A stretch of DNA of 64,000 nucleotides. Origin: Steroidobacteraceae bacterium (GTDB lineage: Bacteria > Pseudomonadota > Gammaproteobacteria > Steroidobacterales > Steroidobacteraceae). The notes below the pieces were generated by a model. It had not been told where the DNA came from, did no database searches, and saw only the letters and a program-made list of their open reading frames with translations. The position numbers were made by a program, and so were the translations under genes. Where the stretch lies: NCBI GenBank assembly GCA_019187185.1, contig JABAQU010000019.1, forward strand, positions 75,911 to 139,910. Reading direction: 5' to 3'. Shown piece after piece: positions 33,747 through 41,167 of the stretch; the stretch's first letter is position 1; every line of letters begins with the position of its first letter.

Positions 33747-34922
33747 TCAGCGCATCTCGGTCGGCGCAAGGACGCCTGCGCCGATCAGGCGTTCGAGATC
33801 CCGACGCAGTTCGCCGGGATCCACACCGGGCTGGCGCGCCATCGCATCCTCGAGTGCGAACAGGCGCTGTCCCAGGAGCCATTCGATGGTCGGGTAGGTC
33901 GCGCCGATCGCAATCTCTCCGCCGTCGTACACGACCGCGAACCCGGCGTCGCGGCGCACGAGGCGCGCCGCCTTCGCGAGCGAATACCAGGCGGGCGGCG
34001 ATTGCGCGGGCAGCCCATAGTCGGCCGCCACGCTGCCGGCCTCTCGCTGGTGGTTCTGCACGTCGATCGCGAACGCGGGCGCGGTCATCACCTCCCGCAC
34101 GCGCCCCGCGAGTTGCGCGAGTCGCGCCGCGAGCGCTGCCGGGTCGCGCGCGTCGGGCAGGTAGGCGCGAAAGGCGCTCTCCGCCGTCAACACCTTCTCG
34201 AGCAGTTTCAGGAGCGCGAGGCCCGTGGCGGGCGCCACGCCGAATGTGATGTGCAGTGACGCCTGCGCGCCGGTGAGCGCATCGTGATACTGGCCGCGCG
34301 GCAGGTAGAGCAGGTCGCCCGGCCGCATTACGATTTCCTCGAGCACGCGGCCGCGTGTCGCGTTCAGGAACTTCTCGCCCTCGTCGCCGGGAGGTACGGG
34401 CGCCACCGGCGCATCGGCGCGCGCCTCGTAGATCCGCCACGTCTTTTCGCCTTCGGCCTGCACCGCGAAGACGTCGTGCAGGTCGAAGTGCGTCTGGAAG
34501 GCCTGCACGCCGCGGAACGAGCAATAGACGTTCGCGAAGCTGCGCGCCCCGAATTGCGCCGCGAGCATGCGCGCCACGTCGCCGATCGGGGGGCAGACGC
34601 GGTGGATCTGGTTGGCGACGAGGCTCGCGCCGAGACCCATGAGCGCCTTGACCTTGGCAGGATTGACGGGCGCCGGCGTGCCGGCCCGCAGGTCCGCCGT
34701 GTCACAGTAATTCTCGCGCAGCGCAGCGCGGCTCTTGAAGTACACCTTGAGCGTGTCTTCGTTCCAGTACGGGGTCAGCGCGAGCACCTCGTTGAACCGC
34801 GCCCACGGCAGGAGCGCCGCGCGGGCAACGCTTCCACCGCGAATGAAGAGCGGCCGCTGTCCGAAGTACTGCGTGCGGAAGGTGTCCGCATCGAACGGCG
34901 CGAGGAATTCCGCCAATTGCAT
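33747..34922 (-). CDS. JmjC/cupin-4-type ribosomal-oxygenase-like protein
   Basis: The 391-residue protein begins MQLAEFLAPFDADTFRTQYF, typical of RoxA/YcfD-type cupins. The Fe(II)-site is visible as FQTHFDLHDVFAVQAEG (the H-x-D pair near residue 142) and LYLPRGQYHDAL with the third histidine near 219. Such enzymes use 2-oxoglutarate and O2 to hydroxylate an amino-acid side chain, in known cases arginine or histidine in ribosomal proteins. The C-domain is winged-helix-like. The gene is 23 bases from a divergent sulfotransferase-like gene and is the first of a five-gene operon. The target is unknown; RoxA proteins are usually about 370 residues. Confidence 0.87.
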   Translation of the reverse strand: MQLAEFLAPFDADTFRTQYFGQRPLFIRGGSVARAALLPWARFNEVLALTPYWNEDTLKVYFKSRAALRENYCDTADLRAGTPAPVNPAKVKALMGLGASLVANQIHRVCPPIGDVARMLAAQFGARSFANVYCSFRGVQAFQTHFDLHDVFAVQAEGEKTWRIYEARADAPVAPVPPGDEGEKFLNATRGRVLEEIVMRPGDLLYLPRGQYHDALTGAQASLHITFGVAPATGLALLKLLEKVLTAESAFRAYLPDARDPAALAARLAQLAGRVREVMTAPAFAIDVQNHQREAGSVAADYGLPAQSPPAWYSLAKAARLVRRDAGFAVVYDGGEIAIGATYPTIEWLLGQRLFALEDAMARQPGVDPGELRRDLERLIGAGVLAPTEMR

Positions 34923-34945
34923 GGCGCGAGACGTTAGCATGGCGC

Positions 34946-35914
34946 ATGCATCACGGGCAGGGGGACTGGCTGCCGGCTCGCGCCGCGCTGCATGCGAGCG
35001 GGCTTTATTTCCAGCTCCGCGACATTCGTGCCGCGGAGCTCGACGACCCTTTCATGCAGGAGTCGATCGCGCGCAGCCGCGCGCCCGAGCGGTATGTGCA
35101 GATCCTGCCGGGAGATCTCGGCCGCGCATCGCCCGGCACGACCCCTGCCGGGCTGATCTTCCATGTTGCGCGCTGCGGCTCGACCCTGGTCTCGCAACTG
35201 CTCAAGCAGCACGGTGGTGTCGTCGTCTACGCCGAGCCGCCACCGGTGAACGAGATCCTGCGTCCGCCGCAGCCCTGGCCGCGCCCGCAGATGATTGCCG
35301 CGCTGAGATCGCTCGGCGCGGCGTTCGCGGCGCATGCGGCCCGGCCCTACATCATCAAGTGCACGAGCTGGAACACGCTCCATTGCGACCTCCTCGCCGA
35401 GGCTTTTCCGCAGACGCCGTGGGTGTTCTGCGTACGCGATCCCGTCGAGGTCTGTGTCTCGCTGTTGCAGCGGCCACCGGGGTGGCTGCTCGGCGCGGAC
35501 GAGATGTCGGCCCGCTTCGCGGCGATCGTCGATCCGCGGCGGGAGGCGACATCGAACGAGGAACTCGTCGCACGCGCATACGCTGCGCTGTGTGACGCGG
35601 TGGCGCGACTCGATCCCGCTCGCGGGTGCGTGGTCGGTTACGAATCGTTGCCGGCCGCCGTGTGGGAGGTGGTGGCACCGCATTTTGCGCTGCAGGTCGA
35701 TGTCGCGACGCGCGCCCGCATGGCGCAGGCCGCCACGCGACCTGCCAAGGCGCCGATGGGAGCTGCGACCATCTTCACTGCCGATGGCGACGCGAAGCAG
35801 GCGGCGGCGTCGGATGCGCTGCGGCGCGCGATCGGCGAGCACGCGCGGCCGGCGCTCGAGAAACTGGTGCCGGGTTTTCGGTTATTCGGTTATTCCGGCG
35901 CTGCGCGCGAATAA
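34946..35914 (+). CDS. Sulfotransferase-like P-loop protein with repeat-encoded tail
   Basis: The 322-residue protein has the PAPS-binding-like P-loop motif GLIFHVARCGSTLVSQLL near residues 69-86 and the downstream VFCVRDPVEVCVSLL near 160, the two signature segments of sulfotransferase-fold proteins. It would transfer sulfate from PAPS to an unknown acceptor, if active. The last 17 or so codons (reading VPGFRLFGYSGAARE) lie inside hairpin-repeat copy 2, which also supplies the TAA stop. The gene therefore appears to have gained a new C-terminus from the repeat. It is divergent from the cupin gene with only 23 bases between starts. Confidence 0.82.
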   Translation: MHHGQGDWLPARAALHASGLYFQLRDIRAAELDDPFMQESIARSRAPERYVQILPGDLGRASPGTTPAGLIFHVARCGSTLVSQLLKQHGGVVVYAEPPPVNEILRPPQPWPRPQMIAALRSLGAAFAAHAARPYIIKCTSWNTLHCDLLAEAFPQTPWVFCVRDPVEVCVSLLQRPPGWLLGADEMSARFAAIVDPRREATSNEELVARAYAALCDAVARLDPARGCVVGYESLPAAVWEVVAPHFALQVDVATRARMAQAATRPAKAPMGAATIFTADGDAKQAAASDALRRAIGEHARPALEKLVPGFRLFGYSGAARE

Positions 35915-35938
35915 CCGAATAACTGAAAACCCGGCACC
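35866..35938 (+). repeat. Long hairpin repeat, copy 2
   Basis: GGTGCCGGGTTTTCGG...CCGAAAACCCGGCACC-type palindrome, 73 bases, with 30-base arms (one mismatch, CTG versus CCG near the right end) and the centre CGGCGCTGCGCGC. It overlaps the end of the sulfotransferase-like gene and is in the same orientation as copies 1 and 3. Confidence 0.95.
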
Positions 35939-35947
35939 GGCACCCGC

Positions 35948-37024
35948 TCATCTCATCGGCTGTCCCCAGTTCGGATCGAACGGCACCGCATGCTCCGGGC
36001 CGATTTCGAGGGACGACACGTCCATGACGAAAGTGCGGATGCCCTGCATGAAGCCGGGGCCGCGTGCGCGCGCCCAGTTCATCTTCCTGCCGTCAGGTGA
36101 GACCTGCGCGAGGAAGTCGAGATTGTCGAAGTACGTAAGCCGCTTCGGCTCACCGCCCGCAAGATCGCCGAGGTAGATTTCCCAGTTCGATTCGCTGAGC
36201 GCCCTGACATACACGTAGTGACGTCCGTCGGGTGCCGGCACGGGATGCCAGTTCATGCCGTTGTCGAAGGTGTGGCGCCGCCAGTCGGTGCCGTCGCGCC
36301 GGATCGTGAATATTGTCATCGGCGTCGGCCGCACCTTCTTGTAATCGGCGCGCTTCCACGCACGGAAAATGATGTGCTCGCTGTCGGGCATGAAGAACGG
36401 CGCGCCTTCCTGCCATTCGTCGGTGCGCGTCACCTGGAACTCGCCGGTGCCGTCCGACCGCATCACCCAGATATCCATCTTGCCGTCGATCTGGCGGCCG
36501 AAGGCGATCCACTTGCCGTCGGGCGATACCGACACTTCCGCTTCGTACCATTTGTTGTTGGTGAGCCGCTGGATGTGGCCGCCGTGCAGGTCGGAACTGT
36601 AGAGCTCGGCACCTTGGGGGTAGTCGTCCGAATCGGACCAGTTGCCGACCGGCATATCCAGGTGATCCCGGGTCGATGTCCAGACGATGCGCTGGCCGTC
36701 GGGAAAGAAGAACGAACAACCGTCCTGGCCGTGATCGTTGACGTTCCACATCTCGGTGCCATCGGCGGTGAAGATCCACGTGAGTGCGCCGAGCCCGCCG
36801 TGCTTCGTCGGCAGCGCGCGCTTGTCGCGCGTCTGCGCGATCAGGTGGCGCGAATCGGGCGCCCAGTACGCCTCGGCGGCATCGGGAATGTTCGGGATCA
36901 TGTAGTAGGGCAGTTCGCGCGGGTCGGGCGGGGGATCGCCCGCGTCCGCTGGCACGGCGCTGCGCGCGGCGAGCACTGCCGCGACACCAGCGAGCAAGAG
37001 GGGCACGGTCGGCTTCGGCTTCAT
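35948..37024 (-). CDS. Secreted TolB-like beta-propeller protein
   Basis: The 358-residue protein has a signal peptide (PTVPLLLAGVAAVLAARSAV) and about six WD40/TolB-like blades, with recurring S-x-DG-x-x-I-x-F or PDGQRIVWTSTR motifs, WIAFGRQIDGKMDIWVMRSD and PDGRHYVYVRAL. TolB-type propellers bind other envelope proteins or, in other families, peptides or sugars. The start ATG at 37024 is preceded by a good SD (GAGG). It stands alone on the minus strand between two copies of the hairpin repeat, with 9 and 19 bases on each side. The function is unknown. Confidence 0.85.
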   Translation of the reverse strand: MKPKPTVPLLLAGVAAVLAARSAVPADAGDPPPDPRELPYYMIPNIPDAAEAYWAPDSRHLIAQTRDKRALPTKHGGLGALTWIFTADGTEMWNVNDHGQDGCSFFFPDGQRIVWTSTRDHLDMPVGNWSDSDDYPQGAELYSSDLHGGHIQRLTNNKWYEAEVSVSPDGKWIAFGRQIDGKMDIWVMRSDGTGEFQVTRTDEWQEGAPFFMPDSEHIIFRAWKRADYKKVRPTPMTIFTIRRDGTDWRRHTFDNGMNWHPVPAPDGRHYVYVRALSESNWEIYLGDLAGGEPKRLTYFDNLDFLAQVSPDGRKMNWARARGPGFMQGIRTFVMDVSSLEIGPEHAVPFDPNWGQPMR

Positions 37025-37043
37025 CGCGATCACCTCGTTGAGA

Positions 37044-37122
37044 GCTGGTGCCGGGTTTTCGGTTATTCGGTTATTCCGGCGCTTCGCGCGAATAACCGAA
37101 TAACCGAAAACCCGGCACCAGC
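37044..37122 (+). repeat. Long hairpin repeat, copy 3 (perfect)
   Basis: A 79-base palindrome with perfect 33-base arms starting GCTGGTGCCGGGTTTTCGG, around the centre CGGCGCTTCGCGC, whose GCGC-TTC-GCGC can extend the stem. The TCGGTTATTCGGTTATTC part is an internal tandem repeat. It lies upstream of the TolB-like gene. Confidence 0.95.
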
Positions 37123-37191
37123 GCCCCCATCTTCCGCCCGCCAACCGGCCGTGGCAATGGCGCGCACGCGCCCGACGAGTCTGGAGATCGT

Positions 37192-37593
37192 TCAGCCCTT
37201 GATCGCGCCCTCGTTGATCCAGTAGCCATCCAGTACGCCGTCCTTCGTGAAGAAGGTACGGCAGCAATCGATCCTGCACTCGTCGTCGAAGCGCCAGAAT
37301 TCGATGCTGTCGACGGCCACCTTGTCACGCGTGTTCACGTTGCGCAGGTGCAGGCCGGCCTCGTTGCCGCAGATGCGGATCGCCACGGATTCGATCTTCC
37401 AGTTGGCCCCGGTTCCGATCGTGCGATCCCAGGTCTCCTCGATGCTCCGGAGTCCGCCTTTCTTCGGGCCACCGACTGGATCCTCGAGGATCGTGTTTTG
37501 CGCCCAGCAGGAGATCCAGCCCTTGCGATCGCCCCTGTTCCAGGTATCGATGTACCTCTCGATGGCCTGTCCAACCTGCTCCGATGTCGGCAT
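37192..37593 (-). CDS. NTF2/SnoaL-like small protein
   Basis: The 133-residue protein has the NTF2-like cone fold pattern: IERYIDTWNRGDRKGWISCW at the start, LEDPVGGPKKG, then VDSIEFWRFDDECRIDCCRT. SnoaL-like members are often isomerases, cyclases or ligand binders; no catalytic Asp/His pair is obvious enough to assign activity. The ATG at 37593 has a good SD (AGGGA) eight bases upstream. It is followed upstream by the AraC regulator gene on the same strand with a 105-base gap. The substrate is not inferable. Confidence 0.8.
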   Translation of the reverse strand: MPTSEQVGQAIERYIDTWNRGDRKGWISCWAQNTILEDPVGGPKKGGLRSIEETWDRTIGTGANWKIESVAIRICGNEAGLHLRNVNTRDKVAVDSIEFWRFDDECRIDCCRTFFTKDGVLDGYWINEGAIKG

Positions 37594-37698
37594 TGCATCC
37601 CTCCGAATGTGTTGCATGGGCCGAAACGGGCCCAATGATCCGCGCAGCGCGCGGGATGCCGTGAGGCCCGGGGCGCGCAAGGGAGGGGACAGTTTCGC

Positions 37699-38745
37699 TC
37701 AGGCATCGACGATCCGGCGGCGATACTCGGAGGGCAGGCTTCCGGTCCATCGCCGAAAGGCCCGGCGAAAGGCACGGCCATCACCGAGCCCGACGCGGCG
37801 CGCCACCTCGGCGATCGGCATGGTGGTATGGCGCATCAGGTGCTCGGCCGCCTCGCGCTGGCAGGCGCTGCGCAACCCGGAAAGCGAAACCCCTTCGGCG
37901 CGTAATTGCCTGCGCATCGAAGCGGTGCTCATGTAGAACAACTGTGCCACGGCTGCGGCGTCCGGCGCGCGGCCCTGGTGCTGCAGGGCATCCGCAATCA
38001 GGAGGCGAATCGACAGGGCCAGGCTGCCGCCGTGCGTGTCGCCGACGCCGAGCCGGAAGGGAAGGAAGTCGATCACGCGCTCGAGCTCGGCGTGCGAGCG
38101 CACGAGCTTCAGGCGCAGACAGCTCGCGGGGAAGCTCAGATAGTTGACCTGTCGATCGAAGCGAAGTGGCATGCCGTAGGCCTGAAAGAGCGGATTCGGT
38201 CGCGGTGGCTGCGGGTAGGCGAGGCCAGCTTCGACGTCCGGCAGCCGGCGCCCGACGAGCCAGGAGAACAGCTGGTAATAGAGATTGACACCCGTGAGAT
38301 CCACCAGCAGTGCGGCACCGTCGCGTATGCGGCGTTGCGTGTCGATCAGGAACCACGCTCGCTCACCCCGCCGCTGCAGGCGTTCTTCGGCACCGCGTTC
38401 TTCCATCGCCCGGTTGAACTGGGCGGCACGCTCGATGGCCCTTTCGAGATTGCTGCAGTGGATCATGGCGTAGCACATCATGTCGACCGCCAGCTTCCCG
38501 AGAGGGCGTCTGCCCTCGCGCGAACAGCAGCGCGCCTCGAGCGCACCGATGGCGAGCCGGTAGAAGCGCACGAATTCTCCGGCCGGCATCGCGTGCGCCT
38601 GACGCCTCTGCACTGCCGAGAGGGAAACGCTCATGCGGGCGTCGCGCCAGAGTGTTGCCACGTCGTGTCCGAGCCGGATCAGTTGATCGAGGAACGGCAG
38701 TGCGAAGGCTGCGGGCACCGTATGCCCGAAATCCGGGTCACGCAT
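37699..38745 (-). CDS. AraC-family transcriptional regulator (arabinose-binding-domain type)
   Basis: The 348-residue protein has an N-terminal ligand domain of the Arabinose_bd type (about 20-205, with AFALPFLDQLIRLGHDVATL and LGKLAVDMMCYAMIHCSNLE). A C-terminal AraC helix-turn-helix follows (about 250-345: AQLFYMSTASMRRQLRAEG, later MPIAEVARRVGLGDGRAFRR and WTGSLPSEYRRR). This group includes OruR/ArgR-like regulators. The ATG at 38745 is chosen over an in-frame codon 30 residues upstream. It is divergent from the exporter operon starting at 38944, with 198 bases and one inverted repeat between. Control of that operon or of the NTF2 gene is possible. Confidence 0.9.
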   Translation of the reverse strand: MRDPDFGHTVPAAFALPFLDQLIRLGHDVATLWRDARMSVSLSAVQRRQAHAMPAGEFVRFYRLAIGALEARCCSREGRRPLGKLAVDMMCYAMIHCSNLERAIERAAQFNRAMEERGAEERLQRRGERAWFLIDTQRRIRDGAALLVDLTGVNLYYQLFSWLVGRRLPDVEAGLAYPQPPRPNPLFQAYGMPLRFDRQVNYLSFPASCLRLKLVRSHAELERVIDFLPFRLGVGDTHGGSLALSIRLLIADALQHQGRAPDAAAVAQLFYMSTASMRRQLRAEGVSLSGLRSACQREAAEHLMRHTTMPIAEVARRVGLGDGRAFRRAFRRWTGSLPSEYRRRIVDA

Positions 38746-38860
38746 GTTGCTGGAATCCGCGACTCGCCGGCACGATTCTATACTCACGCGCAAGGATGTC
38801 GCGCGGCCGATCGCCGACATGGCGTGCGCCCGCAACGCCGATTCGAGTCCGTGCTGCGGT

Positions 38861-38901
38861 CAATCGGGCACCATCGGCGCCGGGATCGCGTTGCCCGATT
38901 G
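38861..38901. promoter_or_regulatory. Spaced inverted repeat upstream of the exporter operon
   Basis: CAATCGGGCA (38861-38870) and TGCCCGATTG (38892-38901) are perfect 10-base inverted arms with 21 bases between, in the gap between araC and the exporter operon. The arms lie on one helix face about three turns apart. This is a plausible operator for the AraC protein or a hairpin leader; I cannot distinguish these. Confidence 0.5.
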
Positions 38902-38943
38902 TCGAGCCACAGGGCCCCTGATACTTTGCCCGGGGGTGAAATC

Positions 38944-39420
38944 ATGAAGACTCTTTTCGCATTTCTCGTGTCCCTGCCCTTCGTTGCCGCACCTTCCGTG
39001 GCGGCGGATGCCGCGCCGCCGGACTTCAGCGGCACGTGGGCCCTCGATACGAGCCGCGGCGAGAACCTCGGCATGATGTCGTCGCTCGAGCAGACCGTCC
39101 TTATCACGCAGACGAAGGATGCCCTGGTGCTCAAGGAAGCGACCGACTTCCAGGGCCAGAAGAGTGAGCGCGAGGTCCGTTACGACCTCACGGGGGCGAA
39201 GGCGCGAAATCCGGGCGCGATGGGCGGCGACGCCGAGACCGTGGCCCGGTGGGAGGGCGGCAGGCTCGTCGTCACCTGGACCACCGAAGGTGCGGTCGCC
39301 GGCACCCGCAACGTGCGCACCGAGACGCGTTCGCTCAGCGCCGACGGCCGCACGATGACGGTCGAGAGCGTGCGCGGCGCCGGCAAGCCCGTCGTGATGG
39401 TCTTCGGCAAGCGCGGATGA
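38944..39420 (+). CDS. Small exported beta-rich protein
   Basis: The 158-residue protein has a signal peptide (TLFAFLVSLPFVAAPSVAAD) and a compact beta-rich mature domain: DFSGTWALDTSRGENLGMM, ALVLKEATDFQGQ, VRYDLTGAKARNPGAMG, WEGGRLVVTWTTEGAV, RTETRSLSADGRTMTVE. The pattern looks like the small lipocalin-like domain proteins that open with FSGTWxLD. The start is the ATG at 38944. Its stop overlaps the adaptor start (ATGA), so it is the first gene of a five-gene exporter operon and may assist that exporter in the periplasm. No function is established. Confidence 0.85.
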   Translation: MKTLFAFLVSLPFVAAPSVAADAAPPDFSGTWALDTSRGENLGMMSSLEQTVLITQTKDALVLKEATDFQGQKSEREVRYDLTGAKARNPGAMGGDAETVARWEGGRLVVTWTTEGAVAGTRNVRTETRSLSADGRTMTVESVRGAGKPVVMVFGKRG

Positions 39421-40475
39421 AACGCTTTGCCGCGATCGCGGCCGCCGCGATCGCACTCGCTGTCGCCGCGTATTGGTGGTTCGCGCGCCCGGACGCGGCA
39501 CCCGTTACCGGTGCCGTTCGCATGGTGAAGCCCGAGCATCGAACCGTGGCCTCCTCGGTGCTCGCGACCGGCGTCGTGCGGCTGCGGGTCGGGGCCGAAG
39601 TGCGCGTCGGCTCGCAGGTGTCGGGCATCGTGCGTGAACTCAATGTCACGGTCGGCTCGCACATCGAACGTGGCGCCGTGATCGCGCGCATCGATGCGCG
39701 CAGCATCGAGGCGCGGCTTGCGCAGGCGCGAGCGCAGGTGGCGGTGATCGAGCAGGATGTCGCGCGCGCCCGGGTCGAACTGGCACGCGTGCAACGGCTC
39801 GAGGCGCAGCAGCTCGTGGCCGCAAGTGAAGTCGAAGACCGCGGCCTTGCGCTCGCGGAAGCGAACGCGAAGCTCGAGAAGGCACGTCGCGACGTTGCGG
39901 TCGTCGAGACGGAGCTCGGCTACACGGTGATCCGTGCGCCGATCGCCGGCACCGTCGCCTCGGTGGCCACGCAGGAGGGCGAGACGGTTGCCGCATCGTT
40001 CACCACTCCGACCTTCGTCACGATCATCGGCGACGATGCGCTGCAGCTCGTCGCCATGGTGGACGAGACCGACATCGGCGGCGTCGCGGCCGGCAACGCG
40101 GTCACCTTCTCGGTCGAGGCTTTCCCGAGCGAGGAATTCACCGGCCACGTCGAGCGCGTGGCGCCGAAGGGCACGATCGTGTCGGGTGTCGTCAATTACG
40201 AGGTGATGATCGGCATCGACTCGCCCGCGAATCTGCTGAAGCCCGACATGACGGCGAATGTCACGATCGAGACGGCGCAGCGTACCGCGCTCGTGGTGCC
40301 GAACGAGGCGATCCTGCGTGATGGCAGCGACCGCTATGTCTATGTCGAGGCCGGCGGCAAGCGCGAGCGGCGGCCCGTCACCGTCGGTGCACGCGAGGGC
40401 GGCGTCACCGAGATTCGCCGCGGCGTGAGCGCCGACGACAGCGTCCTGATCGGAGTCGAGGTGCAGACCCCATGA
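39417..40475 (+). CDS. HlyD/MacA-type periplasmic adaptor
   Basis: The 352-residue membrane-fusion protein has one N-terminal anchor (FAAIAAAAIALAVAAYWWF), a lipoyl-like half (LRVGAEVRVGSQVSGIVREL), a helical hairpin (about 100-155, RLAQARAQVAVIEQDVARAR and further) and the second lipoyl half TVIRAPIAGTVASVATQEGE. The beta-barrel has DEAVTF-like NAVTFSVEAFPSEEFTGHVE and the end segment LVVPNEAILRDGSDRYVYVE. This is MacA-like and pairs with the ATPase and permeases that follow. Start and stop both overlap neighbours by ATGA. Confidence 0.92.
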   Translation: MKRFAAIAAAAIALAVAAYWWFARPDAAPVTGAVRMVKPEHRTVASSVLATGVVRLRVGAEVRVGSQVSGIVRELNVTVGSHIERGAVIARIDARSIEARLAQARAQVAVIEQDVARARVELARVQRLEAQQLVAASEVEDRGLALAEANAKLEKARRDVAVVETELGYTVIRAPIAGTVASVATQEGETVAASFTTPTFVTIIGDDALQLVAMVDETDIGGVAAGNAVTFSVEAFPSEEFTGHVERVAPKGTIVSGVVNYEVMIGIDSPANLLKPDMTANVTIETAQRTALVVPNEAILRDGSDRYVYVEAGGKRERRPVTVGAREGGVTEIRRGVSADDSVLIGVEVQTP

Positions 40476-41167
40476 ACGTCATCGAGGCGATTCACCTGGC
40501 GCGTACCTACCGGCGCGGCGACGGCACGCCGGTCGCCGCGTTGCGCGACATCTCCTTCACGATCGCGGCGGGCGAGTTCGTCGTGATCCGCGGGGCCTCC
40601 GGTTCCGGCAAGTCTTCGCTGCTCAACATCCTCGGCTGCCTCGACACGCCGACATCGGGCGAGTACCGGCTCGCGGGCGAGAACGTGTCGACGCTGTCGG
40701 ACGACGCGCGCTCGCACATCCGCTCGAAGCGCATCGGCTTCGTGTTCCAGAGTTTCAACCTGTTGCCGCGTGCGACCGCCATCGAGAATGTCGAGGTGCC
40801 GGCACTGTATACCGGCGCAGCGCCGGATCGCGCCCGCGCGCGATCGCTGCTCGATCGCGTTGGCCTCGCCGAACGTGCGGAACATTTCGCGACCGAGCTG
40901 TCGGGCGGCGAGCAGCAGCGCGTCGCGATCGCGCGGGCGCTGATGAACGATCCACCGTTGCTGCTCGCCGACGAGCCGACCGGCAATCTCGACTCGGCGG
41001 CGGGCGAGAGCGTCATGCAATTGCTCGCGAGCCTGCAGGAGGGCGGACGCACGATCGTGCTCGTGACACACGACGAGCATGTGGCGTCGTTCGCGGACCG
41101 CGAGCTCGTGATACGGGACGGCGCCATCGCCTCGGATACGGCGCGCCGGCCGTGGAGGCAGCCATGA
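40472..41167 (+). CDS. ABC transporter ATP-binding protein (MacB/LolD-type)
   Basis: The 231-residue ATPase has Walker A GASGSGKSSLLNILG near residue 45, the Q-loop VFQSFNLLPRATAIENVEVP, the signature LSGGEQQRVAIARALM near 138 and Walker B LLLADEPTGNLDS near 158, with the H-loop LVTHDEHVA. This is the MacB/LolD/FtsE branch that drives envelope exporters rather than importers. It overlaps the adaptor by ATGA and ends four bases inside the first permease gene. Unlike MacB proper, the ATPase and permease are separate polypeptides. Confidence 0.96.
   Translation: MNVIEAIHLARTYRRGDGTPVAALRDISFTIAAGEFVVIRGASGSGKSSLLNILGCLDTPTSGEYRLAGENVSTLSDDARSHIRSKRIGFVFQSFNLLPRATAIENVEVPALYTGAAPDRARARSLLDRVGLAERAEHFATELSGGEQQRVAIARALMNDPPLLLADEPTGNLDSAAGESVMQLLASLQEGGRTIVLVTHDEHVASFADRELVIRDGAIASDTARRPWRQP

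Noticed and set aside
38899-38925. Sigma-70 promoter (TTGTCG and GATACT) for the exporter operon
   Set aside because: Spacing is 15 bases and the match is weak; not reported as a feature.
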